Source of the DNA: Mesorhizobium sp.
GTDB lineage: Bacteria > Pseudomonadota > Alphaproteobacteria > Rhizobiales > Rhizobiaceae
Direction of reading: 5' to 3'
NCBI GenBank assembly: GCA_004020645.1
Contig: SAQL01000014.1
Coordinates: forward strand, 62,001 to 126,000
DNA: 64,000 bases
The number at the start of each line of letters is the position of its first letter. Positions within the stretch are counted from its first letter, which is position 1. Shown one piece after another: positions 1 to 8,854 of this stretch. Position numbers and translations under genes: made by a program. The notes below the pieces were generated by a model. It made no database searches and was not told where the DNA came from. It was given only the letters and a program-made list of their open reading frames with translations.

Positions 1-747
1 ATGCTTCCCCTGGTCACAGTCGCGCTCATATTGTGGATGTCGCCGCCGCCAGTTGTCGCTGTCGGCATGGCGTTGGTTGCGGTGAGCCCGATTGCTTCGT
101 TGTCCAATTTCTACGTCATGCTTGCACGAGGCAATCTCGGCCTGGCCGTTGCCTTGACCGCCTTGTCGAGCGTGCTTGCGCTTGCCGCCGCACCGATGTC
201 CCTGGTGCTTCTCTCCAGCTTGCTTCCTGAGCATGCCCTTGGTGTCGAAATTCCGGCGGGGAGCGTACTGCTGCAATCCCTTCTCACCCTTGTGCTGCCG
301 CTCGCGGCAGGGATCGCGATCCGCTTTCACGCGAGCGAATGGGTCGCCAGGTGGAGCGCCTGGCTGCAGCGATTGAGTCTGATTACCGTCGTGTTGGTCG
401 TAGGCCTGATTTTCGCCACGCAGGTGCTCTCGATGCCGACCGCGATTTTGATTGCGCTGGTTCAGCTCGCGCTGCTCTTCACGATCATACTCACAATTGC
501 CGGAGCACTGACGGTTCGCCTGTTCGCAATCAGGTTCCCCGAAATGGTCGCTGCCTCAGCTGGCTTCCCCGCACGAAACCTGGGATTTGCCACGCTCCTG
601 GCCGTCCAGGTCGCCGGCCGCGCCGAGTTTGCGGCCTTCGCCGCAGTCTTCTTTGTCGTACAGCTTCTCGTTCTCCTGCCGCTTGCTCTAACGCTCCGCA
701 GGCTCGCTGCGATCACTCAGAGCCTGCGTCACGAACGGCCATCCTAA
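1..747 (+). CDS. Bile acid:sodium symporter (BASS) family transporter, 5'-partial
   Basis: The 248 residues are almost wholly hydrophobic, with about seven membrane segments. The segment with SPIASLSNFYVMLARGN near residue 30 resembles the conserved BASS motif in which proline, small residues and an asparagine precede a helix. BASS proteins import organic anions with sodium. The family usually has about 300-330 residues, so some 70 N-terminal residues probably lie left of the window; the methionine at base 1 is likely internal. The last 35 bases overlap the end of the convergent AraC-type gene. The substrate cannot be inferred. Confidence 0.75.
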   Translation: MLPLVTVALILWMSPPPVVAVGMALVAVSPIASLSNFYVMLARGNLGLAVALTALSSVLALAAAPMSLVLLSSLLPEHALGVEIPAGSVLLQSLLTLVLPLAAGIAIRFHASEWVARWSAWLQRLSLITVVLVVGLIFATQVLSMPTAILIALVQLALLFTIILTIAGALTVRLFAIRFPEMVAASAGFPARNLGFATLLAVQVAGRAEFAAFAAVFFVVQLLVLLPLALTLRRLAAITQSLRHERPS

Positions 748-1714
748 GCGTGTCCGAAGGACGCTCGCCATAGGTGCTGTAGTAGTATTTCGCGAAGTGC
801 CCGAGATTGCTGAATCCGCATGCGAATGCGACCGAGGTCACGTTTGTTGCGGGGTCGGCATTGGCCAGCATCGCCCTAGCGTGGCGCATGCGAACCTGCT
901 TGACGAACGTCATCGGCGAGACACCGCGACTCTTCTTGAAGGAATAGAAAAGGCTGCGCACGCTGGTATTGGCCACGAGGGCGAGCGCCTCGATCGTTAT
1001 CGGCTGGTCCCAATTCTGCTCGACGTATTCCTCGACCCGACGCACCTGCCTCGGCGCCGAAGGAAGCGGCTGGCCGCCGAGCAGATGGCTGTAATTGTGG
1101 CGGTTGTTGCATAGAAACGCGACGATCAGCGCTTGCTCGAGTTCGGCAAGGACCAGCGGCGGAAGCGCGGCGTCGTTGCGGTCGAGCTCTCCCACGACGA
1201 ACTCGAGAAGACGGAACTGTGCCGCAGCAGCCGCCGGATCGGGGCTGAGGTCGGTCGCAATTCGCAACGGCGGGTCGACTGGTCGGCCGAGCAACGCACT
1301 CAGCTTCCTGGTCAAAGCCTGCGGCTTGATCCTGACAATGAGATTCTCGAAGTCTGGTGAGTATTTGAGTTGCACCTCCGCACCCGGTCCGCCCACCGCG
1401 CCGTGGCCGCGCGATATCAGCGCCTCCGAGCCGTCGACAATAAGGCTGCCGCCGCCTCGGAGTGGGAAACCTTGAAGAAAGACATCCGTGTGGGCAAGCG
1501 ACACCGTGACCGCGGCCCCATACCGGGCGTAGCTCAGCCCAACATTTGGGAGTTCGCAATGGTTGAGGTGCCCGTCAAAATCTCGCTGCGCCCCCCGCTC
1601 GACGTCGATCGACCGCACGGAAAACAGGCCGGACAGGCGCTGACGCAGTTCGCCGACGTCCTGAGTCCTGACACCCGGAAACCCACTCAACGGATCTTTC
1701 CGAACGATATCCAT
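713..1714 (-). CDS. AraC family transcriptional regulator
   Basis: The protein has 333 residues. The N-terminal two thirds resemble the AraC_binding_2 type sensing domain. The C-terminal 100 residues hold two helix-turn-helix units: the first around TSVRSLFYSFKKSRGVSP, the second around VAFACGFSNLGHFAKYY, which is the typical AraC signature (F-A-x-x-C-G-F-x-x). It converges on the BASS gene with a 35-base overlap, which makes that transporter a possible target. No effector can be deduced. Confidence 0.9.
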   Translation of the reverse strand: MDIVRKDPLSGFPGVRTQDVGELRQRLSGLFSVRSIDVERGAQRDFDGHLNHCELPNVGLSYARYGAAVTVSLAHTDVFLQGFPLRGGGSLIVDGSEALISRGHGAVGGPGAEVQLKYSPDFENLIVRIKPQALTRKLSALLGRPVDPPLRIATDLSPDPAAAAAQFRLLEFVVGELDRNDAALPPLVLAELEQALIVAFLCNNRHNYSHLLGGQPLPSAPRQVRRVEEYVEQNWDQPITIEALALVANTSVRSLFYSFKKSRGVSPMTFVKQVRMRHARAMLANADPATNVTSVAFACGFSNLGHFAKYYYSTYGERPSDTLRMAVRDAGSE

Positions 1715-1885
1715 GGCCGCCCCTCATCCGAATATTTTCGGCCTCTGCGCATTTTTTGGCCGAAACCTGCGCTGGCAGAGTAGCGCAGCATTGCCCGGTG
1801 GTGAACTGTGCATCCGGCAGTTTGGTCAATTCAGAGAATACTTCGCGTCCCCAATTCGATTCCGAGAGGGCTTGTATCGATCGAC

Positions 1886-2284
1886 ATGATCGAGTTCGAT
1901 CCCAACTTTGGCGACGGAGTCGTCGCATTTCGCCATTACGGCACGATGACGGAACGCGAGTTCACCGATCTTGCCGCAACCGTCTCCGAGTGCGCGCCGC
2001 CCCATGGTGCCGTGCTGCTCCTCCTTGACTGGCTCGGTATCGAGCGTTGGGCGTTCACAGCTCCGCAGACCGACACGCTGGCCGCGTGGCGCAAGGCCGC
2101 CCGGGCACTTCAGTGCGCCGCAATCGTCCACGATCAGCGCCTGAACCGACAGGCCGCGTGGCTCGGCGCAGTTCTTCGCGAAGAAGGCATCGTTGTCAGA
2201 TCCTGGCCGCCGCAACGGGCGGCCACCGCCACGGTCTGGCTGCGAGCCGCTCGGTCGCTCAGCAGCTCAGATCGGAGTAGTTGA
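1886..2284 (+). CDS. SpoIIAA-like (STAS/SEC14-type) small protein
   Basis: I place the start at the ATG at 1886 (MIEFDPNFGDG) because the upstream in-frame residues from 1808 look like translated leader. The resulting 132-residue protein has the pattern of the SpoIIAA-like family: an N-terminal strand pair, an acidic/hydrophobic central strand (VLLLLDWLGIERW) and a C-terminal helical part. These proteins are cytosolic with a STAS-like fold and mostly unknown roles. It stands alone between the AraC gene and the sulfatase. The assignment is by pattern only. Confidence 0.55.
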   Translation: MIEFDPNFGDGVVAFRHYGTMTEREFTDLAATVSECAPPHGAVLLLLDWLGIERWAFTAPQTDTLAAWRKAARALQCAAIVHDQRLNRQAAWLGAVLREEGIVVRSWPPQRAATATVWLRAARSLSSSDRSS

Positions 2285-2525
2285 AAAGACATTCATCCAT
2301 GATTTTTGCATCCTAGGGCCGAGCAATGCACTCCGTGAGTAGTCTCACTTGGCGATGGCGTGCATCGTTCGGCCACAAGGAACTCATTGCCTGTTGTCTT
2401 AAGCAGCGAATGCCGTGCCGTGTTCGCAGCCGCAAGAAAGGAGCGCCGTGAGTGAGATGATTACCAGACGAAACTATGTTCGAAGCCGTGAAATCCAGAG
2501 CACTGTCATCCGGGAAGGTTCAGAC

Positions 2526-2534
2526 AAGAGAGGG
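2526..2534 (+). promoter_or_regulatory. Ribosome binding site deciding the sulfatase 1 start
   Basis: The sequence AAGAGAGGG lies 7 bases before the ATG at 2542. It supports that start over the upstream in-frame ATG at 2476, which has no comparable site. Confidence 0.6.
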
Positions 2535-2541
2535 TAAGACG

Positions 2542-4230
2542 ATGTTCAGCAGCATGTTCAGTAAAGAATCTCCAGCCGCCCAGGACCGGTTGCGCAAACC
2601 ATCGGCCGGTTGGCACTCGCGATGGCGTGCCGGTCTGGTCGGCGCCACGGCGATGGTCTCGGCTATTATGTGTGCGCCGGCCGCCGCGCAGGAGCAACCG
2701 CCCAACATCCTCGTCATCATGGGCGATGACGTGGGCACCTGGAACCTCAGCGCCTATCACCGCGGGATGATGGGCGGCAGCACGCCCAATCTCGACCGCA
2801 TTGCGAAGGAAGGCGCACTTTTTACGGACTATTACGCTCAGCAATCCTGCACCGCGGGCCGGGCCGCGTTCATCCTCGGGCAGACGCCGTTTCGAACGGG
2901 CCTGCTCAAGGTCGGCCTGCCGGCCGCCAAGCAGGGTCTTCAGGACAAGGATCCGACGATCGCCGAGCTGCTGAAGCCCTTGGGCTATGCGACCGGACAG
3001 ATCGGGAAGAACCACCTCGGCGACCGCAACGAGTTCTTGCCCACGGTGCACGGCTTCGACGAATTTTACGGCATACTCTACCACCTGAACGCCATGGAGG
3101 AGCCATTCGAAAACGACTACCCAAAGGACCCTGCCTTCCGCGCACAGTTCGGCCCGCGCAACATCTTGGAAAGCAAGGCGACGGACCAGGATGATGCCAC
3201 CGTCGATCCGCGCTGGGGCAAGGTCGGCAAGCAGACGATCGTCGACAGCGGTCCGCTGCCGCCGCATCCCGGAATGGACCCTGCCGCCAAGGTCAGCATG
3301 GAAACCGTCGAACCCGAGTTGGTGCGCCGCTCGCTCGACTTCATCGACCGCTCGGTGAAAGATAAAAAGCCGTTCTTTCTCTGGCACAACAGCACACGCA
3401 TGCACGTGTGGACGCACCTTTCCGACCAATGGGACGGAAAGAGCGGTCATGGCCTGTATGCGGACGGCATGATGGAACTCGACTGGGAGGTCGGCGAGCT
3501 GCTCAAGAAGCTCGACGAACTCAACGTCGCCGACAACACGATCGTGCTCTTCACCAGCGACAACGGGCCCGAGGTGTTCACCTGGCCGGACGGCGGCAAC
3601 CACCCGTTCAGGGGCGAGAAAGGCACCACCTTCGAAGGCGGCTTCCGCGTGCCGCTCGTGGTGCGCTGGCCAGGCGCCATCAAGCCGGGCACGATCGTTA
3701 ACGATATCATGGCGCATGAGGACTGGATGCCGACGCTTCTCGCCGCTGCCGGCGATCCGGACGTGAAGAACAAGCTGCTGAAGGGCATGGAGGTAGGCGG
3801 CAAGACCTTCAAGAACCACCTCGATGGCTACAACTTCCTGCCTTACTTCAAGGGTGAGGTCACCACGTCGCCACGCCGCGAGGTCTTCTATTTCACCGAC
3901 AGCGGTGAGCTCAACGCGCTTCGCTACAACGACTGGAAGGTCAGCTTCAAGACCGTCGAAGGCAACCTCTTCAACGGACACGAGGCAACCACGAATGCGC
4001 CTCTTGTCACCAATCTTCGGCAGGATCCGTGGGAGCGCTACCAGTCGCAATCGATGATGTACGGCAAGTGGTGGGGCGAGAAGATGTGGACCTTCCTTCC
4101 CGCGACCACGATCGTCGGCCAGTTCCTCGAGTCGTTCAAGGAATACCCGCCGAGCTCGCCTCCCTCGAACTTCGGCGTCGACAAGGCGCTGGCGGCGCTG
4201 GAGCAGGGTTCCCGCGGCGCCGGAAAGTAG
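2542..4230 (+). CDS. Periplasmic arylsulfatase-family hydrolase (sulfatase 1)
   Basis: The protein has 562 residues. A basic N-terminus is followed by a hydrophobic segment ending in APAAAQ, which looks like a Sec signal peptide. The mature protein opens with PNILVIMGDDVG, which supplies metal-binding aspartates. The sulfatase signature SCTAGRAAF places the cysteine that becomes formylglycine at residue 103. Further on are GKNHLGD and SDNGPEVF, then RGEKGTTFEGG, all typical of type I sulfatases. It probably cleaves sulfate esters in the periplasm, although relatives act on phosphate esters. It is a paralogue of the sulfatase at 10613 and is followed by a decayed FGE gene. Confidence 0.93.
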   Translation: MFSSMFSKESPAAQDRLRKPSAGWHSRWRAGLVGATAMVSAIMCAPAAAQEQPPNILVIMGDDVGTWNLSAYHRGMMGGSTPNLDRIAKEGALFTDYYAQQSCTAGRAAFILGQTPFRTGLLKVGLPAAKQGLQDKDPTIAELLKPLGYATGQIGKNHLGDRNEFLPTVHGFDEFYGILYHLNAMEEPFENDYPKDPAFRAQFGPRNILESKATDQDDATVDPRWGKVGKQTIVDSGPLPPHPGMDPAAKVSMETVEPELVRRSLDFIDRSVKDKKPFFLWHNSTRMHVWTHLSDQWDGKSGHGLYADGMMELDWEVGELLKKLDELNVADNTIVLFTSDNGPEVFTWPDGGNHPFRGEKGTTFEGGFRVPLVVRWPGAIKPGTIVNDIMAHEDWMPTLLAAAGDPDVKNKLLKGMEVGGKTFKNHLDGYNFLPYFKGEVTTSPRREVFYFTDSGELNALRYNDWKVSFKTVEGNLFNGHEATTNAPLVTNLRQDPWERYQSQSMMYGKWWGEKMWTFLPATTIVGQFLESFKEYPPSSPPSNFGVDKALAALEQGSRGAGK

Positions 4231-4261
4231 CAAGCCTTGGCAAGTCACTCCATTTCCCGGC

Positions 4262-4405
4262 ATGGTCTGGATACCCGGCGGGACGTTCCTGATGGGGTCG
4301 GACAGCCACTATCCAGAGGAAGCGCCGGCGCACCGCGTGTGTGTCGGCGGCTTCTGGATGGAGGTATCGGCCGTGCAGATCGCCAGCAACAGTCCGACTA
4401 CGTAA
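4262..4405 (+). pseudogene. Truncated formylglycine-generating enzyme relic
   Basis: Forty-seven codons from ATG to TAA read MVWIPGGTFLMGSD, then HYPEEAPAH, then VGGFWMEV. This closely matches residues 22-60 of the intact FGE at 13890 (MVWVPGGTFLMGSD, HYPEEAPSH, VGGFWMDV). Similarity stops abruptly near 4376, and the catalytic cysteine region is absent. The reading frame stays open upstream (PFPGMVW), like the PFLNMVW of the intact gene. It sits directly behind sulfatase 1, where a sulfatase-activating partner would be expected. Confidence 0.85.
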
Positions 4406-4726
4406 CTTACATACTGATACTGGCACCATCAAAAAGACTATGCACATTCTAGCGCACTAGGGATGGCGCTATGGCAGCAAACGGCAAACCTCCTGACAGG
4501 GAGCAGGCATATTCGGCGACGCCCTTCCGCATGCCGAAATTGCCGAAAATTGATGGGCCGTAGAGAGAACTGGCCAAGAACTGTCGAATCCGATCGCCTC
4601 AAACTTAACGGTGTCGATGATTGTAACCACCGATCAGTTTGACGGCGGGCCTACGCTGTTGGGCTGAGGCGAATCCGGATCACGCTCTCAACTAAGAATC
4701 GCCGAGCACTGGATTGGAGATGAAAC
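4406..4726. other. Intergenic region with nothing recognisable
   Basis: These 321 bases between the FGE relic and the DUF2092 gene hold no coding signal I can support. The stretch is less GC-rich than its neighbours and probably carries the promoter of the DUF2092 gene. A run of 30 codons ending near 4561 is open but matches nothing I know. Confidence 0.4.
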
Positions 4727-5533
4727 ATGAACCAAGCAATCTTGAAGTCCCACTTTAGATCGCGGCGGCGATCTATCGCAATAGCGGCAATCTCAATCGG
4801 GCTAGCGCTTTCCGTTTCGCCGTCGTGGAGTCAGAACGCAATCGACGCCGATGCTGACGGTATCCTTATGGCCATGACAAACCATCTCAAAAGCTTGCAG
4901 GCGTTCACGGTCGACTATGACACCGATCATGAGATCGTCGACTTGGCCGGCCAGAAGTTGCAGTATAGCGCTTCCGGCTCCGTCCAGGCGTCCCGCGGCG
5001 ACGGCTTCCACATGACCCGCAAAGGCCCTTTTGCCGATGTAGAACTCACCTTTGACGGCAAGGTAATCTCTGTCCACGGTAAGGGCATGAACGTCTATGC
5101 CCAGTTGGACAGTCCCGGGGCGTCGATTGATGAGGCGGTCGAGGAATTCAGGGTGTCGACCGGGCTCGACGTTGCGGGCGTCGATTTTCTAGTCACCGAT
5201 CCTTATGCCGTTTTGACCGAAGGTGTTACGTCGGGGAGACTGGTCGGCGACGCTTTTGTCGGCGGCGTCGAATGCGATCAACTGGCGTTTCGCAATGACG
5301 ACGTGGATTGGCAGATCTGGATCAGCAAAGGCGCCCAGAAACTGCCTGTCAAATATGTGATCACCACCAAATGGCTGACTGGCGCACCGCAATATTCGTT
5401 GCGGTTCAGCAACTGGAAAGCCGGTGAGGTCGACGCCAAGCTGTTTTCGTTCAAGCCTCCGGCCAACGCGAAAAAGCTGGAACGGATAGAGTCTGACGAG
5501 GTCGGCGAACTAGTACTGGAGGACAGCAAATGA
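4727..5533 (+). CDS. DUF2092 family secreted protein
   Basis: The protein has 268 residues. A signal peptide with an arginine-rich start (RSRRRSIAIAA) ends near SPSWSQ. The rest matches the DUF2092 pattern: a helical N-terminus with L-K-S-L-Q-A-F, then successive beta strands, and a C-terminal part ending FSFKPPANAKKLE. The fold resembles LolA/LppX-type lipid-binding shells, so a periplasmic carrier role is possible but unproven. Its TGA overlaps the start of the next gene (ATGA), indicating translational coupling. Related genes recur beside sulfatases and HAD hydrolases in rhizobia. Confidence 0.8.
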   Translation: MNQAILKSHFRSRRRSIAIAAISIGLALSVSPSWSQNAIDADADGILMAMTNHLKSLQAFTVDYDTDHEIVDLAGQKLQYSASGSVQASRGDGFHMTRKGPFADVELTFDGKVISVHGKGMNVYAQLDSPGASIDEAVEEFRVSTGLDVAGVDFLVTDPYAVLTEGVTSGRLVGDAFVGGVECDQLAFRNDDVDWQIWISKGAQKLPVKYVITTKWLTGAPQYSLRFSNWKAGEVDAKLFSFKPPANAKKLERIESDEVGELVLEDSK

Positions 5534-5865
5534 ACGCGCGGCGCATGTTCCGTAATCATGTCTCGGTCGCCGCTGTTATAACGGCGTTTCTTGTGACCGA
5601 TGGCCTGATGGACGGTTACTTCATTCCGGCAGGTTCGATCGTCTCCAGCGCGGAAGCGCGCGTCGGCAGGCCGCTTACGCCCGGCAGCGTCGCCGGCGTT
5701 GCACGGCGCACAACGCGCCGGGTGGTCCGCCGCTCGACGATATACGTGGCGGCACTACCGCCCGCCTGCGTCAGGACTAGCATCAACGGCGCTACGGTTT
5801 GGCAGTGCGGCGGGACATACTACCAGCCGTATGGCGGCCGTTACGTCGTCGTCTACGTGAACTGA
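5530..5865 (+). CDS. Small secreted tyrosine-rich protein of unknown function
   Basis: The gene encodes 111 residues and overlaps the DUF2092 gene by four bases. After an N-terminal hydrophobic segment (VAAVITAFLVTDGLM) come an arginine-rich stretch (ARRTTRRVVRRS) and a C-terminal tail with two cysteines and the tyrosine-rich QCGGTYYQPYGGRY. I recognise no domain beyond similarity in style to other small exported rhizobial proteins found after DUF2092 genes. The coupling suggests that the two products act together in the envelope. Confidence 0.65.
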   Translation: MNARRMFRNHVSVAAVITAFLVTDGLMDGYFIPAGSIVSSAEARVGRPLTPGSVAGVARRTTRRVVRRSTIYVAALPPACVRTSINGATVWQCGGTYYQPYGGRYVVVYVN

Positions 5866-6153
5866 TCGTAGCCGCCCAAAGCGAGAGGGCCTCCAATGAC
5901 ACTACAACGGCTGGGGCTGAAACGACCGGTCGGCGGCGTTTGCAGGAATGTTGATGGCGGCCCGCCTTTCGCTAGGGCTGTGATGCCAACCGATGATCTC
6001 TGCTTGTGACCGTAAGCGGCGAACACCATAATTGACTGCGCCCTTAGCTTGCAGCCACTCTCCCCGGAGACGTAGCATGCAGCCACAACAGTTGCCCATA
6101 AAAGGGCGAGGAGCCAATATGTGCAGCTGCGGCATTCAAAACTCGAGGCGCTC

Positions 6154-8229
6154 ATGAAGAACAAACTACGGCTCGGGTTCTTGCCAGTTGTCGTCGTGCT
6201 CTTGCTAGCGCTCTTGCAGGGAACTTCGCTCGCTCAACAGCCGTCCCCCGACCTTCCGCCCGAAAAGGCAAAGCAGTTCCTCGAGCTTTTGTCCGATCCG
6301 GAACTAAAGGCATGGCTCGAGGGAAAGATTCCAGCGGCCACGGACGAGCCCGGCCTGTCCATTTCCGAGGACATCTTGAGCCTGGAGGCGGGTATTCGTG
6401 CCCGTATCGGTGCGCTCGGCGCCGCGATCCCGCGCCTGCCGGAAGAACTGGCACGCGCTGCGGGCGTTGTCTCGCGTGACGTGAACTCCGGCAGGCCAGG
6501 GCTGGTGATGGGCATTCTGGCGGTCTTGATCGCGGTCGGTTTGGGAGCCGAGTGGGCGGTCCGACGAGCGCTCGCCAGGACGAGGAGCGCGGTTGTTCAG
6601 GAAGACGCCGGACAAGCGATCCTCTTCGAGACTGTCGCCCTGCTGACTTTTGCGCTCGCCAGCGCCGGTTCGTTCCTGGCACTCGGATGGCCACCCTTAC
6701 TCCGCAGGATCATTCTGACCCTGCTTCTTGCGTTCATCGCGTTCCGTATCGTTCGCGCGGCAGCCCGGTTGCTTTTTGCGTTCGGCGGTGCGACGAGCGA
6801 CCCCTCGGACAGGCCGACTCCGCTTTTCGAAAGCGATGCTTCGACCCGTTTCTGGCGTTGGCGAGTCAGCCTTGTGGCCGGGTTCCTGTTGTTCGGCTGG
6901 GCGATCGCCAGCCTCATGCCTGGCCTGGGCTTCTCTCTAGAGGTTGCAGAGCTCGCCGCCTTCCTGTTCGGGCTTGGCATTCTGGCGACCGCAATCGACG
7001 TCGTCTGGCAACGGCCCGACGGGCGAGGCTCTCTGGTCAAGCAATCGTTTCTCACCTTGTTCCTGATCGTGCTCTGGGGGGCCTGGGTGGCCGGCCTGCT
7101 CGGCATCCTGTGGCTCGGGATTTTCGCCCTGGTGCTGCCGACAGCCTTGCGCGGCGTCGGCGCCGCGGCACAGGCCTTTGCCGGCAGGTCGAAGCATAGC
7201 GGCGCGATGGGCGTCGTACTCAACGTGCTCATTGTCAGGGGCGCCAGGGCGGCGGTCATTGCCGCGGCGGTCGCATGGCTCGCCTATATCTGGCGGATCA
7301 GGGCCGCGAGCCTCGTCGGCAGCGAAAGCGCCGGCTTCCTGATAACCGGACTGCTCAACGGCATCATCATCCTGCTGATCGCCGACCTGCTCTGGCAACT
7401 GTCGAAGGCCTTGATCGAATATCGGATGAACCTCGCTCCAGCGGATGGAAACAGCGCGGATGAGCTGGCTCGCAGCGGCCGGCTGCGCACGCTGCTGCCG
7501 ATATTCCGCAACGCCCTTGCCGTGTTCATAGCCGCGGTCACCGTGCTGACGATCCTCGCTGGGCTCGGCGTGCAGATACTCCCGCTGATTGCCGGCGCCG
7601 GCATCTTCGGCATCGCCATCGGCTTCGGCTCGCAAACCCTGGTCAAGGACGTGCTGAGCGGCGTGTTCTACATGATGGACGACGCCTTCCGGGTCGGTGA
7701 ATACATCCAGAGCGGCAGCTACAAAGGCACAGTCGAATCTTTCAGCCTGCGGTCGGTGCGTCTGCGTCATCATCGCGGCCCCGTCTATACCGTCCCGTTC
7801 GGTGGACTCGGGGCGGTCCAGAACATGAGCAGGGATTGGGTGCTCGACAAGATCACGATCGGCGTGACCTATGATTCCGACGTGGACCTGGCGCGCAGGC
7901 TGATCAAGAAGATAGGCCAGGAACTGGCAGCCGATCCTGAATTTGCGGCTGACACGATCGAGCCGCTCAAGATGCAGGGCATCGACAATTTCGGGGACTA
8001 TGCGATCGTTCTCAGGATGAAGCTGATGACGAAGCCCGGGACCCAATTCGGCATCAAGCGGCGCGCACTCATGATGATCAGGAAGGCCTTCGCGGAAAAC
8101 GGTATCAAGATCGCGGTTCCCACCGTTCACGTCGAGAGTGGCGGGGAAACTGCGGCCGCTGCTCATCAGGCCTACGAGGCCTCGAAAAAGAGCAACGCCG
8201 CTTTGGAGGTGGTGAGGGACACGCCGTAG
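6154..8229 (+). CDS. Large MscS-family mechanosensitive channel
   Basis: I take the ATG at 6154 because GAGG lies 5 bases upstream; a GTG at 6121 would add 11 residues. The 691-residue protein has a signal peptide (ending SLAQQ), a periplasmic helical region, about ten membrane segments and a C-terminal MscS domain from about residue 450. That domain includes GIAIGFGSQTLVKDVLSG, the pore-lining helix and its kink, followed by the beta domain (GTVESFSLRSVRLRHH). The size puts it with MscK/YbdG-like channels that release solutes on hypo-osmotic shock. It is followed by a membrane protein and an HlyD-type gene. Confidence 0.92.
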   Translation: MKNKLRLGFLPVVVVLLLALLQGTSLAQQPSPDLPPEKAKQFLELLSDPELKAWLEGKIPAATDEPGLSISEDILSLEAGIRARIGALGAAIPRLPEELARAAGVVSRDVNSGRPGLVMGILAVLIAVGLGAEWAVRRALARTRSAVVQEDAGQAILFETVALLTFALASAGSFLALGWPPLLRRIILTLLLAFIAFRIVRAAARLLFAFGGATSDPSDRPTPLFESDASTRFWRWRVSLVAGFLLFGWAIASLMPGLGFSLEVAELAAFLFGLGILATAIDVVWQRPDGRGSLVKQSFLTLFLIVLWGAWVAGLLGILWLGIFALVLPTALRGVGAAAQAFAGRSKHSGAMGVVLNVLIVRGARAAVIAAAVAWLAYIWRIRAASLVGSESAGFLITGLLNGIIILLIADLLWQLSKALIEYRMNLAPADGNSADELARSGRLRTLLPIFRNALAVFIAAVTVLTILAGLGVQILPLIAGAGIFGIAIGFGSQTLVKDVLSGVFYMMDDAFRVGEYIQSGSYKGTVESFSLRSVRLRHHRGPVYTVPFGGLGAVQNMSRDWVLDKITIGVTYDSDVDLARRLIKKIGQELAADPEFAADTIEPLKMQGIDNFGDYAIVLRMKLMTKPGTQFGIKRRALMMIRKAFAENGIKIAVPTVHVESGGETAAAAHQAYEASKKSNAALEVVRDTP

Positions 8230-8353
8230 CGCTGGGCGTTATTGTCACCTGTGAGTACTGATCGGGAGTGACAGCGTCGACCCGAGGGTTTAGATTGGAT
8301 TATACTTTCCGGGCCGTCGAGAGCGCCGTAATCCGGCGGGGAGGGGTTGGGCG

Positions 8354-8851
8354 ATGGAAGAGATACATCCCGCTGCGGTGAAGCATCTGCCGCCGTTCAT
8401 TACGCCTCCCGGTCAGACTGACATTCTGTTTGTCGTGATGGTCGTCGTCCTTATCGGCATCGTCCTTCTCATCGGCAACTTCTACTTGCGCCTCCATGCG
8501 CTTCCCGAGCAGGTGGCGCATCGGACCCATAAAGTGCAGATGGATATCGTGGCGATCCTGGCGCTCCTCGCGCTCTTTACCCACAACCACCTGTACTGGA
8601 TCGCGGCTCTGCTTCTCGCCTTCGTTCAGTTGCCGGACTTCTCGACGCCGATCTCTTCAATGGCCAAGTCTCTCGAAAAGCTCGCCCATAGCGACGACCG
8701 CCGCCGCGAGGAGGAGCTAAAGGTGGTCCCGGAGGCGGCAATGGCCCAGTCCCTCGAAATGCCCATCCACGACGCCCGCCGCAGCGAGGAGACGCTAAAG
8801 GTGGTTCCGGGGACACCTGCCTTGACCGATAAGCTGGAAGCGCGGAGCTGA
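8354..8851 (+). CDS. Two-segment inner membrane protein of unknown function
   Basis: The 165-residue protein has two clear membrane segments (ILFVVMVVVLIGIVLLIG and MDIVAILALLALF through WIAALLLAFV). Its hydrophilic tail contains an imperfect internal repeat: MAKSLEKLAHSDDRRREEELKVVP, restated as MAQSLEMPIHDARRSEETLKVVP. A GGGGAGGGG ribosome site precedes the ATG. The stop lies three bases before the HlyD-type gene, so the two are probably coupled and may form one envelope complex. No family is recognised. Confidence 0.7.
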   Translation: MEEIHPAAVKHLPPFITPPGQTDILFVVMVVVLIGIVLLIGNFYLRLHALPEQVAHRTHKVQMDIVAILALLALFTHNHLYWIAALLLAFVQLPDFSTPISSMAKSLEKLAHSDDRRREEELKVVPEAAMAQSLEMPIHDARRSEETLKVVPGTPALTDKLEARS

Positions 8852-8854
8852 GCG

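Noticed and set aside
2300..2541. EcfG-type stress promoter (GGAAC, 16-17 bases, CGTT)
   Set aside because: A GGAAC occurs, but no CGTT lies at the right distance. The same check also failed upstream of 10613 and 52501.
2506..4263. Minus-strand open frame of 585 codons
   Set aside because: It is the antisense shadow of sulfatase 1, caused by high third-position GC.
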